This document shows positions 1-9,206 of a DNA stretch of 64,000 nucleotides, piece after piece; position 1 is the first letter of the stretch; each line of letters starts with the position of its first letter. The translations under genes were made by a program, and so were the position numbers. The notes under the pieces are model-generated. The model was not told the origin of the DNA. It searched no databases and worked only from the letters and a program-made list of their open reading frames with translations. The stretch is taken from NCBI RefSeq assembly GCF_026013365.1, contig NZ_JAPDOE010000007.1, positions 186,001 to 250,000 of the forward strand, given 5' to 3'. The stretch is from Paenibacillus sp. LS1 (GTDB lineage Bacteria > Bacillota > Bacilli > Paenibacillales > Paenibacillaceae).

Positions 1-788
1 TCTTGCTTCTCCGACTCCTGTTTGGAAAACAGTCTTGATATGTACAGACCAACAATCGACAATCCCAGCGTAAATAACGTACCCATGGAAATAAAATAGG
101 CTAGACGCTTCTGGTCGAGAATTGTGTTTAGCGAAGATATCACCCGGTTCGGGGGCATATCCGATTCGATGTGCGCTGCCATCATGCCTGTATAATGCAT
201 ACCCGCAATAGCCCCTCCCATGATGAGGGCACTTCCAACCTTTTTCCAAACATCATGACGTGTATCCGATTTAAGAAAATATAGCGATAACCACAGTGCT
301 GTAATTGAAGCTGCACATGCAATCATAATCGATAACATGACATACATAGGATCGTATCGAATCTCCACCTGCATCGCATACATCCCGATATAATGCATCA
401 ACACGATACCGAGCGCAAACAGACAGGCACCACCCAATAACTGTAACAGTGGCAGCCTCTGCCGGGAGACTACAAGCAACGCCACAAAAGATGCCACAAT
501 GGCTACAGCTACAGAGATCAGCACAATGACAAGATCATAAGAAACGGGAAATGGCAGTGACATCGCCATCATGCCAACGAAATGCATGGACCAGATGCCC
601 ATACCCATGATAATTGCTCCAAAAAATAGCCATAACCAACGACTTTTACCGCTGGCTTTGTTAATTCTGCTGGTGAGGTCCAGAACGTTATACGAAGCCA
701 CAACAGCAATCAAATATGAAATCAGGACAAGTACGTTATCATGTGAACCCATGCCATGTTGAATACTGTGTTCCAGGGTATGTTCCAT
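1..788 (-). CDS. MHYT-domain membrane sensor protein (partial, C-terminus beyond window)
   Basis: The reading frame opens at an ATG at 788 and runs off the left edge, so only about 262 residues are visible. The translation is almost entirely hydrophobic helices. It contains three MHYT-type motifs (MHFVGMMAM, MHYIGMYAM, MHYTGMMAA), the signature of the MHYT integral membrane sensor domain, which is proposed to bind copper and sense a diatomic gas. After the last helix comes a charged stretch (SRLFSKQESEKQ), where a linker to an output domain would begin. In this family that output is often GGDEF/EAL, a histidine kinase or LytTR, but it lies outside the window. The downstream two-component genes are read in the same direction and end 146 bases upstream. 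Confidence 0.85.
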   Translation of the reverse strand, partial: MEHTLEHSIQHGMGSHDNVLVLISYLIAVVASYNVLDLTSRINKASGKSRWLWLFFGAIIMGMGIWSMHFVGMMAMSLPFPVSYDLVIVLISVAVAIVASFVALLVVSRQRLPLLQLLGGACLFALGIVLMHYIGMYAMQVEIRYDPMYVMLSIMIACAASITALWLSLYFLKSDTRHDVWKKVGSALIMGGAIAGMHYTGMMAAHIESDMPPNRVISSLNTILDQKRLAYFISMGTLFTLGLSIVGLYISRLFSKQESEKQ

Positions 789-906
789 TATCGATGCCTC
801 TCTCTACATGTTACTTCTTTCATTATAGAACATCGATTTGAAACATTTCTGAAACCTGAACCATAAGTCCCAAGCAAAATGACTTCCGCAGGCAGTGGAC
901 CGTAAG

Positions 907-933
907 AAAAACCCACTTGCTAGGGCAAGTAGG
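907..933 (-). terminator. Rho-independent terminator after the response regulator
   Basis: Directly after the regulator stop codon, the minus strand forms a 9-bp stem (CCTACTTGC paired with GCAAGTGGG, one G-T pair) with a 4-base loop, followed by TTTTTC. It ends the kinase-regulator operon. Confidence 0.75.
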
Positions 934-934
934 C

Positions 935-2059
935 TTAGGTTGAACGATTGGATTTCCAGCTTTCGAACCATTCCTGAACAGCGGGATGAGGGAGCATATC
1001 CATTTCCTGACTCAACATACGACATAGCAGGCTATACTGAACCTCGACCGAACGTCGATCACCGAGTCGATGATACAGGTTCATCAGAACCACATATATA
1101 TTTTCCTCATCAGGCAACATGCGCTGTATTTTGAGATAATGTGCAACCGCATCTTCATCCTGATGGGCAGCGATATAATAATCTGCAATTTGTTTCTCAT
1201 GGCGAAGCCAGAGATTGCGCAGTCGGCGTCGCTCCATTTCGGCCCACAGATACGTTGTTTCCCCCAGATATGGACCCTTGTAGAGAGATGAAATTTGTAA
1301 ATGAAGATCCATCGTTAACGCTGTAACGGCAGGCGCTTCGGCTACCCTTTTCTCCCACATGTCCATATCCAGGGATGCCCCGTTCAATTGCAGCATATAT
1401 CCTTCATCGAGATTGGAAATCTGGATATTAACCTGCTCAGCCTGCAGTTGTTTGCGAATCTGGTAGATGGCCGTATAGAGCTGGGTCACTCCACGTTTCC
1501 ATTCAATCTCAGGCCACAGTTGTTCAAGCAGCACCTGCTTGCGAACAGGTTTATCTCGATATTGCAGGAGGAACGAGAATAGTTCCTGGGCTTTGAACGT
1601 CTTCCAACGTATAGTGATCGGCGGACTCCCCGCCTTTTCAAATTGCAATGGACCAAGGCAATGAAGTATAACCTGTGAATCCGGGAACCGTTCAGTAGGA
1701 TCTGATGTGAGCAACAATCGATGAATCGTCTTCTCCAGCCGCTCTGTCTGCAACGGTTTCAGCAGATAATCCAGAGAATTGAGTTCAAACGCCTTGACTG
1801 CATATTCATCATATACCGTGACAAACACAATTTGGGTCGCTGGAAGTTGTTGCAGAATGCGCTCAGCCAGCTCAATTCCGCTCATCTCAGGCATCTCGAT
1901 ATCCAGAAAAACCACATTCGGTCGAACCTGTATGATATACTCCAGAGCCTGTCTGGGACTGCGGTATTTCCCAATAATGTCCAGATCGCTAATGCGCTCC
2001 AGTTCCTCCGCAAGATGATTCAACGCGAGCGGTTCATCATCCACCAGTATCGCTTTCAT
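935..2059 (-). CDS. Response regulator with REC, winged-helix and BTAD domains
   Basis: 374 residues. Residues 1-120 are a receiver domain with the acidic pair in VDDE, the phospho-acceptor Asp53 (FLDIEMPEMSG) and the conserved Lys in LLKPL. Residues about 150-230 form an OmpR/SARP-like winged helix (KTFKAQELFSFLLQYRDKPV). The remainder is a helical bacterial transcriptional activation (BTAD) domain. It is probably the DNA-binding partner of the upstream sensor kinase: the kinase stop codon overlaps this start by 23 bases, so the two are translationally coupled. Target genes are not evident. REC-BTAD regulators of this kind are common in Paenibacillus next to 7TMR-DISM kinases. Confidence 0.9.
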   Translation of the reverse strand: MKAILVDDEPLALNHLAEELERISDLDIIGKYRSPRQALEYIIQVRPNVVFLDIEMPEMSGIELAERILQQLPATQIVFVTVYDEYAVKAFELNSLDYLLKPLQTERLEKTIHRLLLTSDPTERFPDSQVILHCLGPLQFEKAGSPPITIRWKTFKAQELFSFLLQYRDKPVRKQVLLEQLWPEIEWKRGVTQLYTAIYQIRKQLQAEQVNIQISNLDEGYMLQLNGASLDMDMWEKRVAEAPAVTALTMDLHLQISSLYKGPYLGETTYLWAEMERRRLRNLWLRHEKQIADYYIAAHQDEDAVAHYLKIQRMLPDEENIYVVLMNLYHRLGDRRSVEVQYSLLCRMLSQEMDMLPHPAVQEWFESWKSNRST

Positions 2060-5000
2060 GAAATCCCACCTTTTCTATTGGAAGCCGGACTTGAATCTCG
2101 GTTCCCTGTTCCAGGGAACTATGTATGAGCAGTCCCCATCCGAATAGCTGTTTGAGTCGACGCTCAATATTTCGGATGCCGATTCCACTTTCGACCGTCG
2201 GCCCCTCCATAATCCGTTCCAGTGTTTCCGTCGACATGCCTACTCCATCATCCTTCACCGTAATCAGAATGAATGGTTCTTCCCGCGTAACCCGAATCAG
2301 AATGCGTCCTCCCTCAGCACGTCGCATAATACCATGCCGTACGGCATTCTCCACCAAAGGTTGAATGGTCAGGGGAGGGACCCGGAAGTTAGTTGAGGTC
2401 AACACTTCAATCTTAAAGTCCAGCCAATCGTCAAATCTAACCTTTTCAATATGTAGATAGGATTGCACCAATTTTAACTCCCGATCAAAAGGCGTCAGTG
2501 GATTCGTGTTGTCAAATCGGAAGCTTTCCCGCAGGTAATTGCCCAATTCATTGAGCAGTTCATTCATCTGTGCAGGTTTGCTTTTGCTTAGTGCTGCAAT
2601 GGAATTCAGAGTATTGAACAGAAAATGCGGCTTGATCTGCGCCTGTAGAAAGGCCAGTTCCATGCGAATGCGTTCGGCAACTGAACGTTTCATCTGTAAC
2701 AAGGTACGTACACGTACACGAAGTTCGGAACCTTCCACCGGTTTGCGCAGAAAATCGTTAGCCCCGGCCAGACCCGTTTCCAAAGCGCGATCCCCTTGCC
2801 ATGCAGAAATGAGTAACAGGATGGGCAGCTCAAACATAGTGTACTGTTCACGGATTTTGCCACAGATGACGGTACCTGATATGCCAGACAACGTACGATT
2901 CACGATAATCAGGTCCATTTCATCCAATGGATGCATGCTCTGCATGATTTCTTCTGGATTTCTCACCACAGTCACACGATAATCATCCAGATTCAGAATA
3001 GGCAGCAAAAGATTCAAATTCAGCGCATCATCATCCACAATCATAATATGGTACATACTGGATAGAGATCGATTACTTCGGTTCACTGGCAAATTCAGAG
3101 CATGGTTATCAACCGATTGAACTGCCGCCTTCTGCTCAACCATAGGTGACAATACAACTTGTGTTTCATTTCTGAATGAATCTGCACTTAACGGTAGCGT
3201 AAGTATGATGTCCATTACTCCAGATGCACTGTCGGGTACATGTACCGTTCCATGATGCAATTCCGTTAATGCCTTGACCAGATATAACCCTGGAGCATCC
3301 GGATTTTGATGCATATGTGCATGATCCTGATCCAGCCTGGATTCGAACAACGCACGGGTAAGCGCGGTCTGCTCCAATGAAATGACATCCCCTTGCATAT
3401 GGACACGAACTTCAACCATCCCGTTCACTACTGCAGCTTCAACCTGGATCGTCCCCGTAACGGTAACCTTCAAGCTATGCTGGAGCACACCTGCCAGAAT
3501 CTGATGCAAGCGTTGCTCATCGGCAGCTACGCGTGGCAGTGTCTTATCCACACGACTTGTAATTTCTATGGAATGGTCATATACCATATATCGGACACGT
3601 TCCACCACTTCATCTACTAATGCGTAGAAATCAACGGACCGGATCGTCAAATATATTTGTTGCTCACGAATTTGCGAAAAGTCGAGTAAATCATCCACCA
3701 TGCTGCGCATCATCCAGCCGACCGATGTAAGCAATTGCAGGTCCTGTCTCTGGTCGGCTGTAAGGTGATGGTCTGATTGAAGGCGTGCATCCGCGATACT
3801 AATTAACGCCTGAAGCGGGGTCTTCATTTGATCCGAAATATTGGCCATGAATTCATTCTTGAACCGCTCGACACGCTTCATCTCAATGGATAGCCGCTTC
3901 AAGCGTCTATAGGTCAGTACAAATTGCTGCACAAACATTAGAATAAACAAACCCGAGAAGAGAAAGACCTGAATAAAGTACCAGTCACCCATGTGGGTGA
4001 GACCGAGCTGTAATAATAGATTGGACAAGCTATGTGCGGCAAATATAAAAAAGGCCAAAAAACGATGTCCAGCAACAGGATCGCCACCTCGGAAACTCCG
4101 AAGCAGGATTACTAAAGAGTAGCTATATACGGCTACATTTTGGATCACCAATGTCACGACCAGATGTGACACCATGTCAATTGGCAAGATAAATAGCAAG
4201 ATAATGAAGACCGCGTTGAAGATGTACACCGCGTATCTCACCCAACGTCTAATCACCGTTTCCAATTGACAGGCGACAAACATAAACATCCAGAACGTGA
4301 GACCGACTATGGACAGAAAATATACAATGAAGCCCGTAGCATATGTAAGGTCAGGCCATAGCCAGAATAATAATCTGGTTCCCTGATACGAGCTGGTGAC
4401 CATCATGCTAATGAAAAAAAGAGACATATAGATCCAGCCGCTTCGCGGTGACTGATAATGCATGAATCCAAAAATCATACTCAGAAAACCAAATACAACC
4501 AGAATACCAAATTCAAAAGCCACATTCCTCTGCTGCAATTGGTATATAGCATCCATACTGCCGATGTGAATGGGTTCGATCATTCCCCCGCTATTCGCAA
4601 AATCATAATTGGCTACCTGTACATCAATATTCACTTCGGAACCGCTTATCTCCGTATGTGAGATATAGGGCTCTACTTGGGGAGTATATTGTCCAGCGCT
4701 TGTCGAGACAACTCCGTTCGAACCAATCTGTATCCCATTAACAAACAACGTGTGGGCTGTACGAATTAAGGGAACACGCAAGGCAATCTGCTGTGCAGAT
4801 TCTCCTTCGGCATCCAGCAATATTTTCAAACGATAAGTCCCATACCCGAACGCACCCTGGTGAAGATAAGGTTCAATGACGGACTGCCAATTGCCAGGAA
4901 CGGTCGCGATATATTCGTGAGCACTCGTCTTCTCTGTTCCATCCAGTAACTGCCCGGGATAAAACAACCACTCTCCATTAAGGGCGATATCGCCCTCCTT

Positions 5001-5141
5001 CAAACCTCCGACCTGACGCAGATCCAGTACCCCTTCATGCGCCTTCGGAGCATGCTCATCCTCCAGAAAAGAGAGCACATTTAGTGCGATAAACAAGGCA
5101 ACGACACCTATAATAAATGTAATAAAACGTGTGCGACTCAA
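2037..5141 (-). CDS. 7TM hybrid sensor histidine kinase with degenerate HisKA and REC and a LytS-type kinase end
   Basis: 1034 residues. An N-terminal membrane anchor is followed by an extracellular jelly-roll-like region (about 40-200) and seven hydrophobic segments (about 205-410), the 7TMR-DISM layout. Residues 425-650 look like HisKA plus HATPase_c, but the phospho-histidine position reads SDQMKTP (Asp437) rather than SHE-R-TP, and the N box is poor. Residues about 697-815 are a receiver domain with VDDD intact, but Asn748 (IIVNRTLSG) replaces the phospho-acceptor Asp. Residues 820-1034 are a LytS/YehU-type kinase with His839 (QIKPHFLFNTLN) and an ATP-binding N box (PLVENAVRHG). I infer that only the last kinase is catalytic and that the middle domains act as allosteric modules. 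Confidence 0.88.
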   Translation of the reverse strand: MSRTRFITFIIGVVALFIALNVLSFLEDEHAPKAHEGVLDLRQVGGLKEGDIALNGEWLFYPGQLLDGTEKTSAHEYIATVPGNWQSVIEPYLHQGAFGYGTYRLKILLDAEGESAQQIALRVPLIRTAHTLFVNGIQIGSNGVVSTSAGQYTPQVEPYISHTEISGSEVNIDVQVANYDFANSGGMIEPIHIGSMDAIYQLQQRNVAFEFGILVVFGFLSMIFGFMHYQSPRSGWIYMSLFFISMMVTSSYQGTRLLFWLWPDLTYATGFIVYFLSIVGLTFWMFMFVACQLETVIRRWVRYAVYIFNAVFIILLFILPIDMVSHLVVTLVIQNVAVYSYSLVILLRSFRGGDPVAGHRFLAFFIFAAHSLSNLLLQLGLTHMGDWYFIQVFLFSGLFILMFVQQFVLTYRRLKRLSIEMKRVERFKNEFMANISDQMKTPLQALISIADARLQSDHHLTADQRQDLQLLTSVGWMMRSMVDDLLDFSQIREQQIYLTIRSVDFYALVDEVVERVRYMVYDHSIEITSRVDKTLPRVAADEQRLHQILAGVLQHSLKVTVTGTIQVEAAVVNGMVEVRVHMQGDVISLEQTALTRALFESRLDQDHAHMHQNPDAPGLYLVKALTELHHGTVHVPDSASGVMDIILTLPLSADSFRNETQVVLSPMVEQKAAVQSVDNHALNLPVNRSNRSLSSMYHIMIVDDDALNLNLLLPILNLDDYRVTVVRNPEEIMQSMHPLDEMDLIIVNRTLSGISGTVICGKIREQYTMFELPILLLISAWQGDRALETGLAGANDFLRKPVEGSELRVRVRTLLQMKRSVAERIRMELAFLQAQIKPHFLFNTLNSIAALSKSKPAQMNELLNELGNYLRESFRFDNTNPLTPFDRELKLVQSYLHIEKVRFDDWLDFKIEVLTSTNFRVPPLTIQPLVENAVRHGIMRRAEGGRILIRVTREEPFILITVKDDGVGMSTETLERIMEGPTVESGIGIRNIERRLKQLFGWGLLIHSSLEQGTEIQVRLPIEKVGFHESDTGG

Positions 5142-5312
5142 TAGCTTATCCCCATCCGTTAAACGTACCTGTGATTAATCATGTGATGACAGAACAACCT
5201 TCCGATCGCTGTCTACATGTACGTATCGTAACACAAAGCATAGGAGCATACACTTCTACATTGCTAACATTTTGCCTATTCTTTAGGGGCTGTTCTTACT
5301 CTGTAAACATGA

Positions 5313-5348
5313 GAAACAGGACGATTTATCATAACATCGTCCTGTTTC
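5313..5348. terminator. Bidirectional terminator-like hairpin
   Basis: A perfect 13-bp stem (GAAACAGGACGAT with ATCGTCCTGTTTC) encloses a 10-base loop and is followed on the plus strand by TTTAATTAATTT. No intact gene reads into it from the left on the plus strand. It may serve the decayed minus-strand VOC gene just to its right. Confidence 0.6.
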
Positions 5349-5409
5349 TTTAATTAATTTCATCTTTAACGTACTTCGTTCTTTCGGCCTGCATTTACTT
5401 GGTCTTTCC

Positions 5410-5590
5410 TCATATCGCGCTGCCAGGTGGTGTCCAGCGCTTTGCTTCACTGTGTTTGGGATATTGTATGCCTGCAGGGTAGGAGATCAGCTCGATCAGC
5501 ATCCCCCACGGTGCCCTTCCATACACAAACTGATTGCCTGCTCCATATCCGGCACAGTTATTCCAATATGGTCGATACCTCTCGTAATCC
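5410..5590 (-). pseudogene. Remnant of a VOC/glyoxalase-family gene
   Basis: On the minus strand one frame reads GLRGIDHIGITVPDMEQAIS, a classic VOC-fold start. The next frame over immediately continues as VYGRAPWGMLIELISYPAG and ends RWTPPGSAI-stop, a classic VOC-fold end. The middle of the protein (roughly 60-80 residues in relatives) is missing and the two halves are in different frames. This is therefore a deletion plus frameshift of a glyoxalase-like gene rather than a short functional gene. No start codon with a ribosome binding site is evident. The flanks (5142-5312 and 5591-5838) show nothing further that I can name. Confidence 0.7.
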
Positions 5591-5838
5591 TATTATCCCT
5601 TCTTCCTTTATCCATAGAACATGCTTATACACTGCGAAATCCTTACCTATATGATTTACACGAAAAGAGGTCCGCTATAACCATCACTTCTTCCATCTGC
5701 GCCTAAGTCTGCTATTTTTTCATGCCAAATGATTCATAACTTATACTCTGCTCCATAAATGTAGACAACATGAATTGATTGTGATTTATTTCACTTATAA
5801 TTTATTGCTGAACGTTTACGATGGGTTTATCACTTATA

Positions 5839-5852
5839 TTACTCGCGAGTAA
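5839..5852. promoter_or_regulatory. Palindromic operator upstream of the Old Yellow Enzyme gene
   Basis: TTACTCGCGAGTAA is a perfect 14-bp palindrome 72 bases upstream of the reductase start codon. Size and symmetry fit a TetR-family site. The TetR gene lying just past the reductase is the obvious candidate to bind it (inference). Confidence 0.55.
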
Positions 5853-5923
5853 CCTGTACTTCTATCCAATATTTCTGTCTATTCAATTCATCCAATACTT
5901 ATTAACAACAGGAGGACACACAC

Positions 5924-7867
5924 ATGAATTATCCTTATGAAAAGCTGTTCACCCCATTCCGCATCGGAACCATGGAAGTGAAGAATCGAATTGTCATGTC
6001 TCCTATGGGAACCAATTCGGCTAGCCCCGATGGCCGCATCTCCCTGGAAGAAATCGATTATTATGAGGAACGCGCCAAAGGCGGCGCGGGTATGATCATT
6101 CTAGGGGCACAATTTTTGACGGAAGATCTGGCCCAGGGTGTATTGGAAGGCATTGTGGAGAAGGATTATGTCATTCCATTGCTCACGGATCTGGTCGATG
6201 CAGTCCAACGTTATGGCACCAAAATTATCGCTCAGCTCAGCTGCGGCACCGGACGCAACGCGCTACCAGACCGTTCGGGGAAACCTCCCGTATCGGCTTC
6301 GGCCATCCCCGCCATATATAATCCGGAAGTTCTATGCCATCCACTTACGGTGGAAGAAATAAAGACCATTATGGAGCAATTCGCCGATTCGGCAGCCAGA
6401 CTGAAACGGGCGGGCTTTGATGGGATCGAAATTCATGCCCATGCCGGTTATTTGATCGATCAGTTTATGTCGCCGATCTGGAACAAACGTGAAGATGAAT
6501 ATGGCGGCACGACAGAGAAACGGATGCGATTCGCGGTTGAGATCGTAAAGGCCATACGCCAAGCTGTGGGTCCGGACATGCCCATTTTGTTCCGGATGGC
6601 ACTGGATCATCGCTTTGAAGGGGGACGTACAGTCGAGGACAGTCTGGAGATGCTGCAGATTCTCGAACGTGCTGGCGTAGATGCCGTTGATATTGATGCA
6701 GGCTCCTACGAAAGAATTGATTACATTTTCCCGCCAGCTTACTTGGGTGATGCTTGTATGGACTATATGTGTGAGCCTGCTCGTCAGGTTGTGAACATTC
6801 CTATTTTGAACTCGGGAAGCCATACACCGGAGAGTGCTGTCCGCTTAATCGAATCCGGGAATGCGGACTTCGTCATGTTTGGTCGCGCATTGATTGCCGA
6901 TGCCGAGCTTCCAAACAAACTGCGGGATAATTTGAGGGAGGATATTCGTCCTTGTATTCGTTGTAACGAGGAATGCATCGGTCGGATCATCGAACGGAAT
7001 ACCAAAATCAGCTGTGCGGTCAACATTCAGGCAGCCAACGAAAAACGCTTCGCCATTCATCCGGCGGAGACTGCCAAGAAGGTCGTTGTTGTAGGCGGAG
7101 GACCATCCGGTCTGGAAGCGGCACGTGTAGCAGCACTCAGAGGGCATGAAGTTACACTATACGAAAAAGAGGCCTCTGTCGGTGGACAGGTCACCAGTGC
7201 AGCAACCCCGGAATTCAAAGGCCAGTTACGCGCCCTGATTGGCTGGTATGAGCGGCAGTTAACACAGCTTCACGTGAAAGTGAAGTTAAATCATGAGATC
7301 AAGCCGGATGACCCGGCACTTGAAGCCGCTGATCATATTTTCATCGGTGCAGGAGCGGTACCTCTTGTGCCTCCAATCCCTGGAATCGATAACGATAATG
7401 TCGTGGGAGCCATTGAGGCCCATTTACAAAAAGAACTTGTGCGCGGCGAACATATTGTCATTACTGGTGGGGGTTTAACCGGTTGCGATCTGGGACTTGA
7501 GCTGGCTATGGAAGGCAAAAAAGTCACCATCATCGAGATGCGCCCGGAAGCGGGGCAAGATGTGATGTACATTAACCGTGCAACACTGATGCCTATGCTC
7601 GATCGCTACGGAGTGACCATTCTCGGTGGACACAAGGTCCTCTCCTTTGAAGCCAATGGGTTACATGCAGAGAGAGCCGATGGCTCCAAAGTATTCATTG
7701 AAGCGGATACGATCATTAACGCCTTTGGGATGAGAAAGAATACAACGATCGCTGAGCTGATCCGGGCCAAGTATGGAACCAAAACCAGCCTTATGGGCGA
7801 CTGCGTTAAGATTGGCAAAGTAGGTACTGCCGTTCGTTCGGGATTTTACGCAGCGAGCGCCATTTAG
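5924..7867 (+). CDS. Old Yellow Enzyme-type NAD(P)H:flavin oxidoreductase (enoate / 2,4-dienoyl-CoA reductase family)
   Basis: 647 residues, the normal size for the family that includes FadH, BaiCD/BaiH and clostridial enoate reductase. Residues 1-340 form the FMN-binding TIM barrel (KNRIVMSPMGTN near the start; HAHAGYLIDQF with catalytic histidines). Cys344, Cys347, Cys351 and Cys364 (CIRCNEEC then SC) match the 4Fe-4S motif. Residues about 385-500 bind FAD (VVVVGGGPSGLEAA), followed by a nested NAD(P)H site (ITGGGLTGCDLG). It should reduce an activated C=C bond with NAD(P)H in the cytosol. The substrate cannot be read from sequence. AGGAGG lies 9 bases before the ATG. The palindrome upstream and the convergent TetR suggest induction by its substrate or a product. 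Confidence 0.92.
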   Translation: MNYPYEKLFTPFRIGTMEVKNRIVMSPMGTNSASPDGRISLEEIDYYEERAKGGAGMIILGAQFLTEDLAQGVLEGIVEKDYVIPLLTDLVDAVQRYGTKIIAQLSCGTGRNALPDRSGKPPVSASAIPAIYNPEVLCHPLTVEEIKTIMEQFADSAARLKRAGFDGIEIHAHAGYLIDQFMSPIWNKREDEYGGTTEKRMRFAVEIVKAIRQAVGPDMPILFRMALDHRFEGGRTVEDSLEMLQILERAGVDAVDIDAGSYERIDYIFPPAYLGDACMDYMCEPARQVVNIPILNSGSHTPESAVRLIESGNADFVMFGRALIADAELPNKLRDNLREDIRPCIRCNEECIGRIIERNTKISCAVNIQAANEKRFAIHPAETAKKVVVVGGGPSGLEAARVAALRGHEVTLYEKEASVGGQVTSAATPEFKGQLRALIGWYERQLTQLHVKVKLNHEIKPDDPALEAADHIFIGAGAVPLVPPIPGIDNDNVVGAIEAHLQKELVRGEHIVITGGGLTGCDLGLELAMEGKKVTIIEMRPEAGQDVMYINRATLMPMLDRYGVTILGGHKVLSFEANGLHAERADGSKVFIEADTIINAFGMRKNTTIAELIRAKYGTKTSLMGDCVKIGKVGTAVRSGFYAASAI

Positions 7868-7879
7868 CTCGTATCCAAA

Positions 7880-7914
7880 AAGAGCCAGACTCCGATAATA
7901 CGGGTCTGGCTCTT
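7880..7914. terminator. Bidirectional terminator between convergent genes
   Basis: An 11-bp stem (AAGAGCCAGAC with GTCTGGCTCTT) lies between the reductase stop at 7867 and the tetR stop at 7929, which read toward each other. The minus-strand side ends in CTCTTTTTGG, so it probably terminates both genes. Confidence 0.8.
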
Positions 7915-7928
7915 CCTGTTGAACTCAT

Positions 7929-8570
7929 TTAGCTTCGCTGTTGCATGTCCAATATGCCGTAGAAAAAGAGATCCTGCGTCTGCCGTGCCAACTGCGAAGG
8001 CGTTTCGTGACCCGGCAACAGCTTAATCAGGGTTAACCGTTCAATAATGGCCAGCAGACATTCCGCAAAGAAAATCGCATCAAGATCCTGCCGATAATAT
8101 CCGGCTTGCTGTTCTTCAATCAGATTCTGTTCCATGAGTCCGGCAATCTCAGCCTTGATGCCCACGGACTCCGGGGACAGATACAATCCAATTCGGGTCA
8201 ATGCCGGATTCCGTCCGAGGAATCGGTAGATCTGCTCCAACGAGGCCACGACCGCTTCCTTAAGGTCCTCCCTATTCTTTCCCGGCCCGATATGACTATC
8301 GCGAACTGCTTGACTGAGGCCATTGCGAAAATCTGCCACCAGCTCTGCAAAAGCAGCTTCTTTGCTCTCAAAGTACAGATAAAATGCAGGTTGTGTTAAC
8401 CCTGCCCGAGCAACAATTGAACTTATTTTTGTTTGGTAGAACCCACTCAATGCAAACTCCTCTGCTGCTGCCTCCAGGAGACGAAGCCTGCTCTCTTTGC
8501 CAATAGCTCCTTGTTTTCTCACTTCAACCCCCAGCCCCTCTCTGCTCAGACATCCTGCTCTGTTGTCCAA
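7929..8570 (-). CDS. TetR/AcrR-family transcriptional regulator
   Basis: 213 residues from a TTG at 8570. The helix-turn-helix covers about residues 28-75 (AAEEFALSGFYQTKISSIVARAG followed by AFYLYFESKEAAF), and the rest is an all-helical ligand domain. The start is uncertain. The TATAAT promoter element at about 8590 would leave almost no leader before the TTG. A GTG 15 codons downstream (VRKQGAIG) has a weak GGGGG site and may be the true start. It is convergent with the Old Yellow Enzyme gene, the likely regulatory target. Its own promoter overlaps an 18-bp inverted repeat, suggesting autorepression. Confidence 0.88.
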   Translation of the reverse strand: MDNRAGCLSREGLGVEVRKQGAIGKESRLRLLEAAAEEFALSGFYQTKISSIVARAGLTQPAFYLYFESKEAAFAELVADFRNGLSQAVRDSHIGPGKNREDLKEAVVASLEQIYRFLGRNPALTRIGLYLSPESVGIKAEIAGLMEQNLIEEQQAGYYRQDLDAIFFAECLLAIIERLTLIKLLPGHETPSQLARQTQDLFFYGILDMQQRS

Positions 8571-8580
8571 ACCTCTACTG

Positions 8581-8598
8581 TAGATTATACCTAATCTA
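8581..8598. promoter_or_regulatory. Inverted repeat over the tetR promoter -10 element
   Basis: TAGATTA-TACC-TAATCTA is a perfect 7+4+7 inverted repeat. Its minus strand contains TATAAT, the likely -10 of the tetR gene, so a bound dimer would block RNA polymerase. The sequence differs from the TTACTCGCGAGTAA palindrome at 5839, so one regulator need not bind both. Confidence 0.5.
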
Positions 8599-8675
8599 TG
8601 GGGCTACTGAAGTGAAGCTTTAGTGATGAATGTTCACTTGAGGCATAAATGAATGAAACGACTCCTCACCTCATT

Positions 8676-9119
8676 CTAAAAATCATGCACCGTCACACAC
8701 AGCTGAATCGCAATGCCATACGGATCACGCACAATGCCGTATCCTGGGCTGAATTCATTTTGCTCGTAAGGTACCAGTACCTTCACACCCTCATGTTGCA
8801 CCAGAGAATGATACAGTTGATCGATTGTACTTTTATCCTTGGATTGGATACATAATGATGTGCTGTTTCCCAGCTGCCATGCTCTCTCTGTGTCCATTGC
8901 TTCTTCCGCAATCATGATTTTGTTGACCCCAATCTCCAGTACCGAATGTGTAATATATTCATCTTGACCGGCAGGGTACTCGAAGCCCGGGTTCATCTCC
9001 TTCATCTCTTTATAGCTTTTCTTGAATATCACCTTGGCGCCCAGAAACTCCTCATAAAAAGCAATGGCTGCCGCCGCATCCCCGTTCATCGACAAAAATG
9101 GTATCACTTCAAAATTCAT
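8676..9119 (-). CDS. VOC-family protein, PhnB-like
   Basis: 147 residues of a single PhnB-like glyoxalase/bleomycin-resistance fold: FLSMNGDAAAAIAFYEEFLGA at the N-terminus and GYGIVRDPYGIAIQLCV at the C-terminus. These small cytosolic proteins usually lack a proven substrate. AAGGAGG precedes the ATG with good spacing. It is divergent from the WYL regulator at 9207, with an 87-base shared promoter region, so that regulator may control it. Confidence 0.85.
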   Translation of the reverse strand: MNFEVIPFLSMNGDAAAAIAFYEEFLGAKVIFKKSYKEMKEMNPGFEYPAGQDEYITHSVLEIGVNKIMIAEEAMDTERAWQLGNSTSLCIQSKDKSTIDQLYHSLVQHEGVKVLVPYEQNEFSPGYGIVRDPYGIAIQLCVTVHDF

Positions 9120-9206
9120 TATATTGCCTCCTTGTTCCTATTGGATTACACTTATCACTATAACTACGAAAGGTGCCAACTCATGGCACCATTAAGAGGG
9201 TTCGAT

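Noticed and set aside
2539..2982. 147-codon plus-strand open frame
   Set aside because: Fully antisense to the histidine kinase coding sequence; a composition shadow.
8946..9206. N-terminal extension of the WYL regulator from an ATG at 8946
   Set aside because: It would run antisense through the well-supported VOC gene and lacks a ribosome binding site. The ATG at 9207 has AAGAGGG at good distance.
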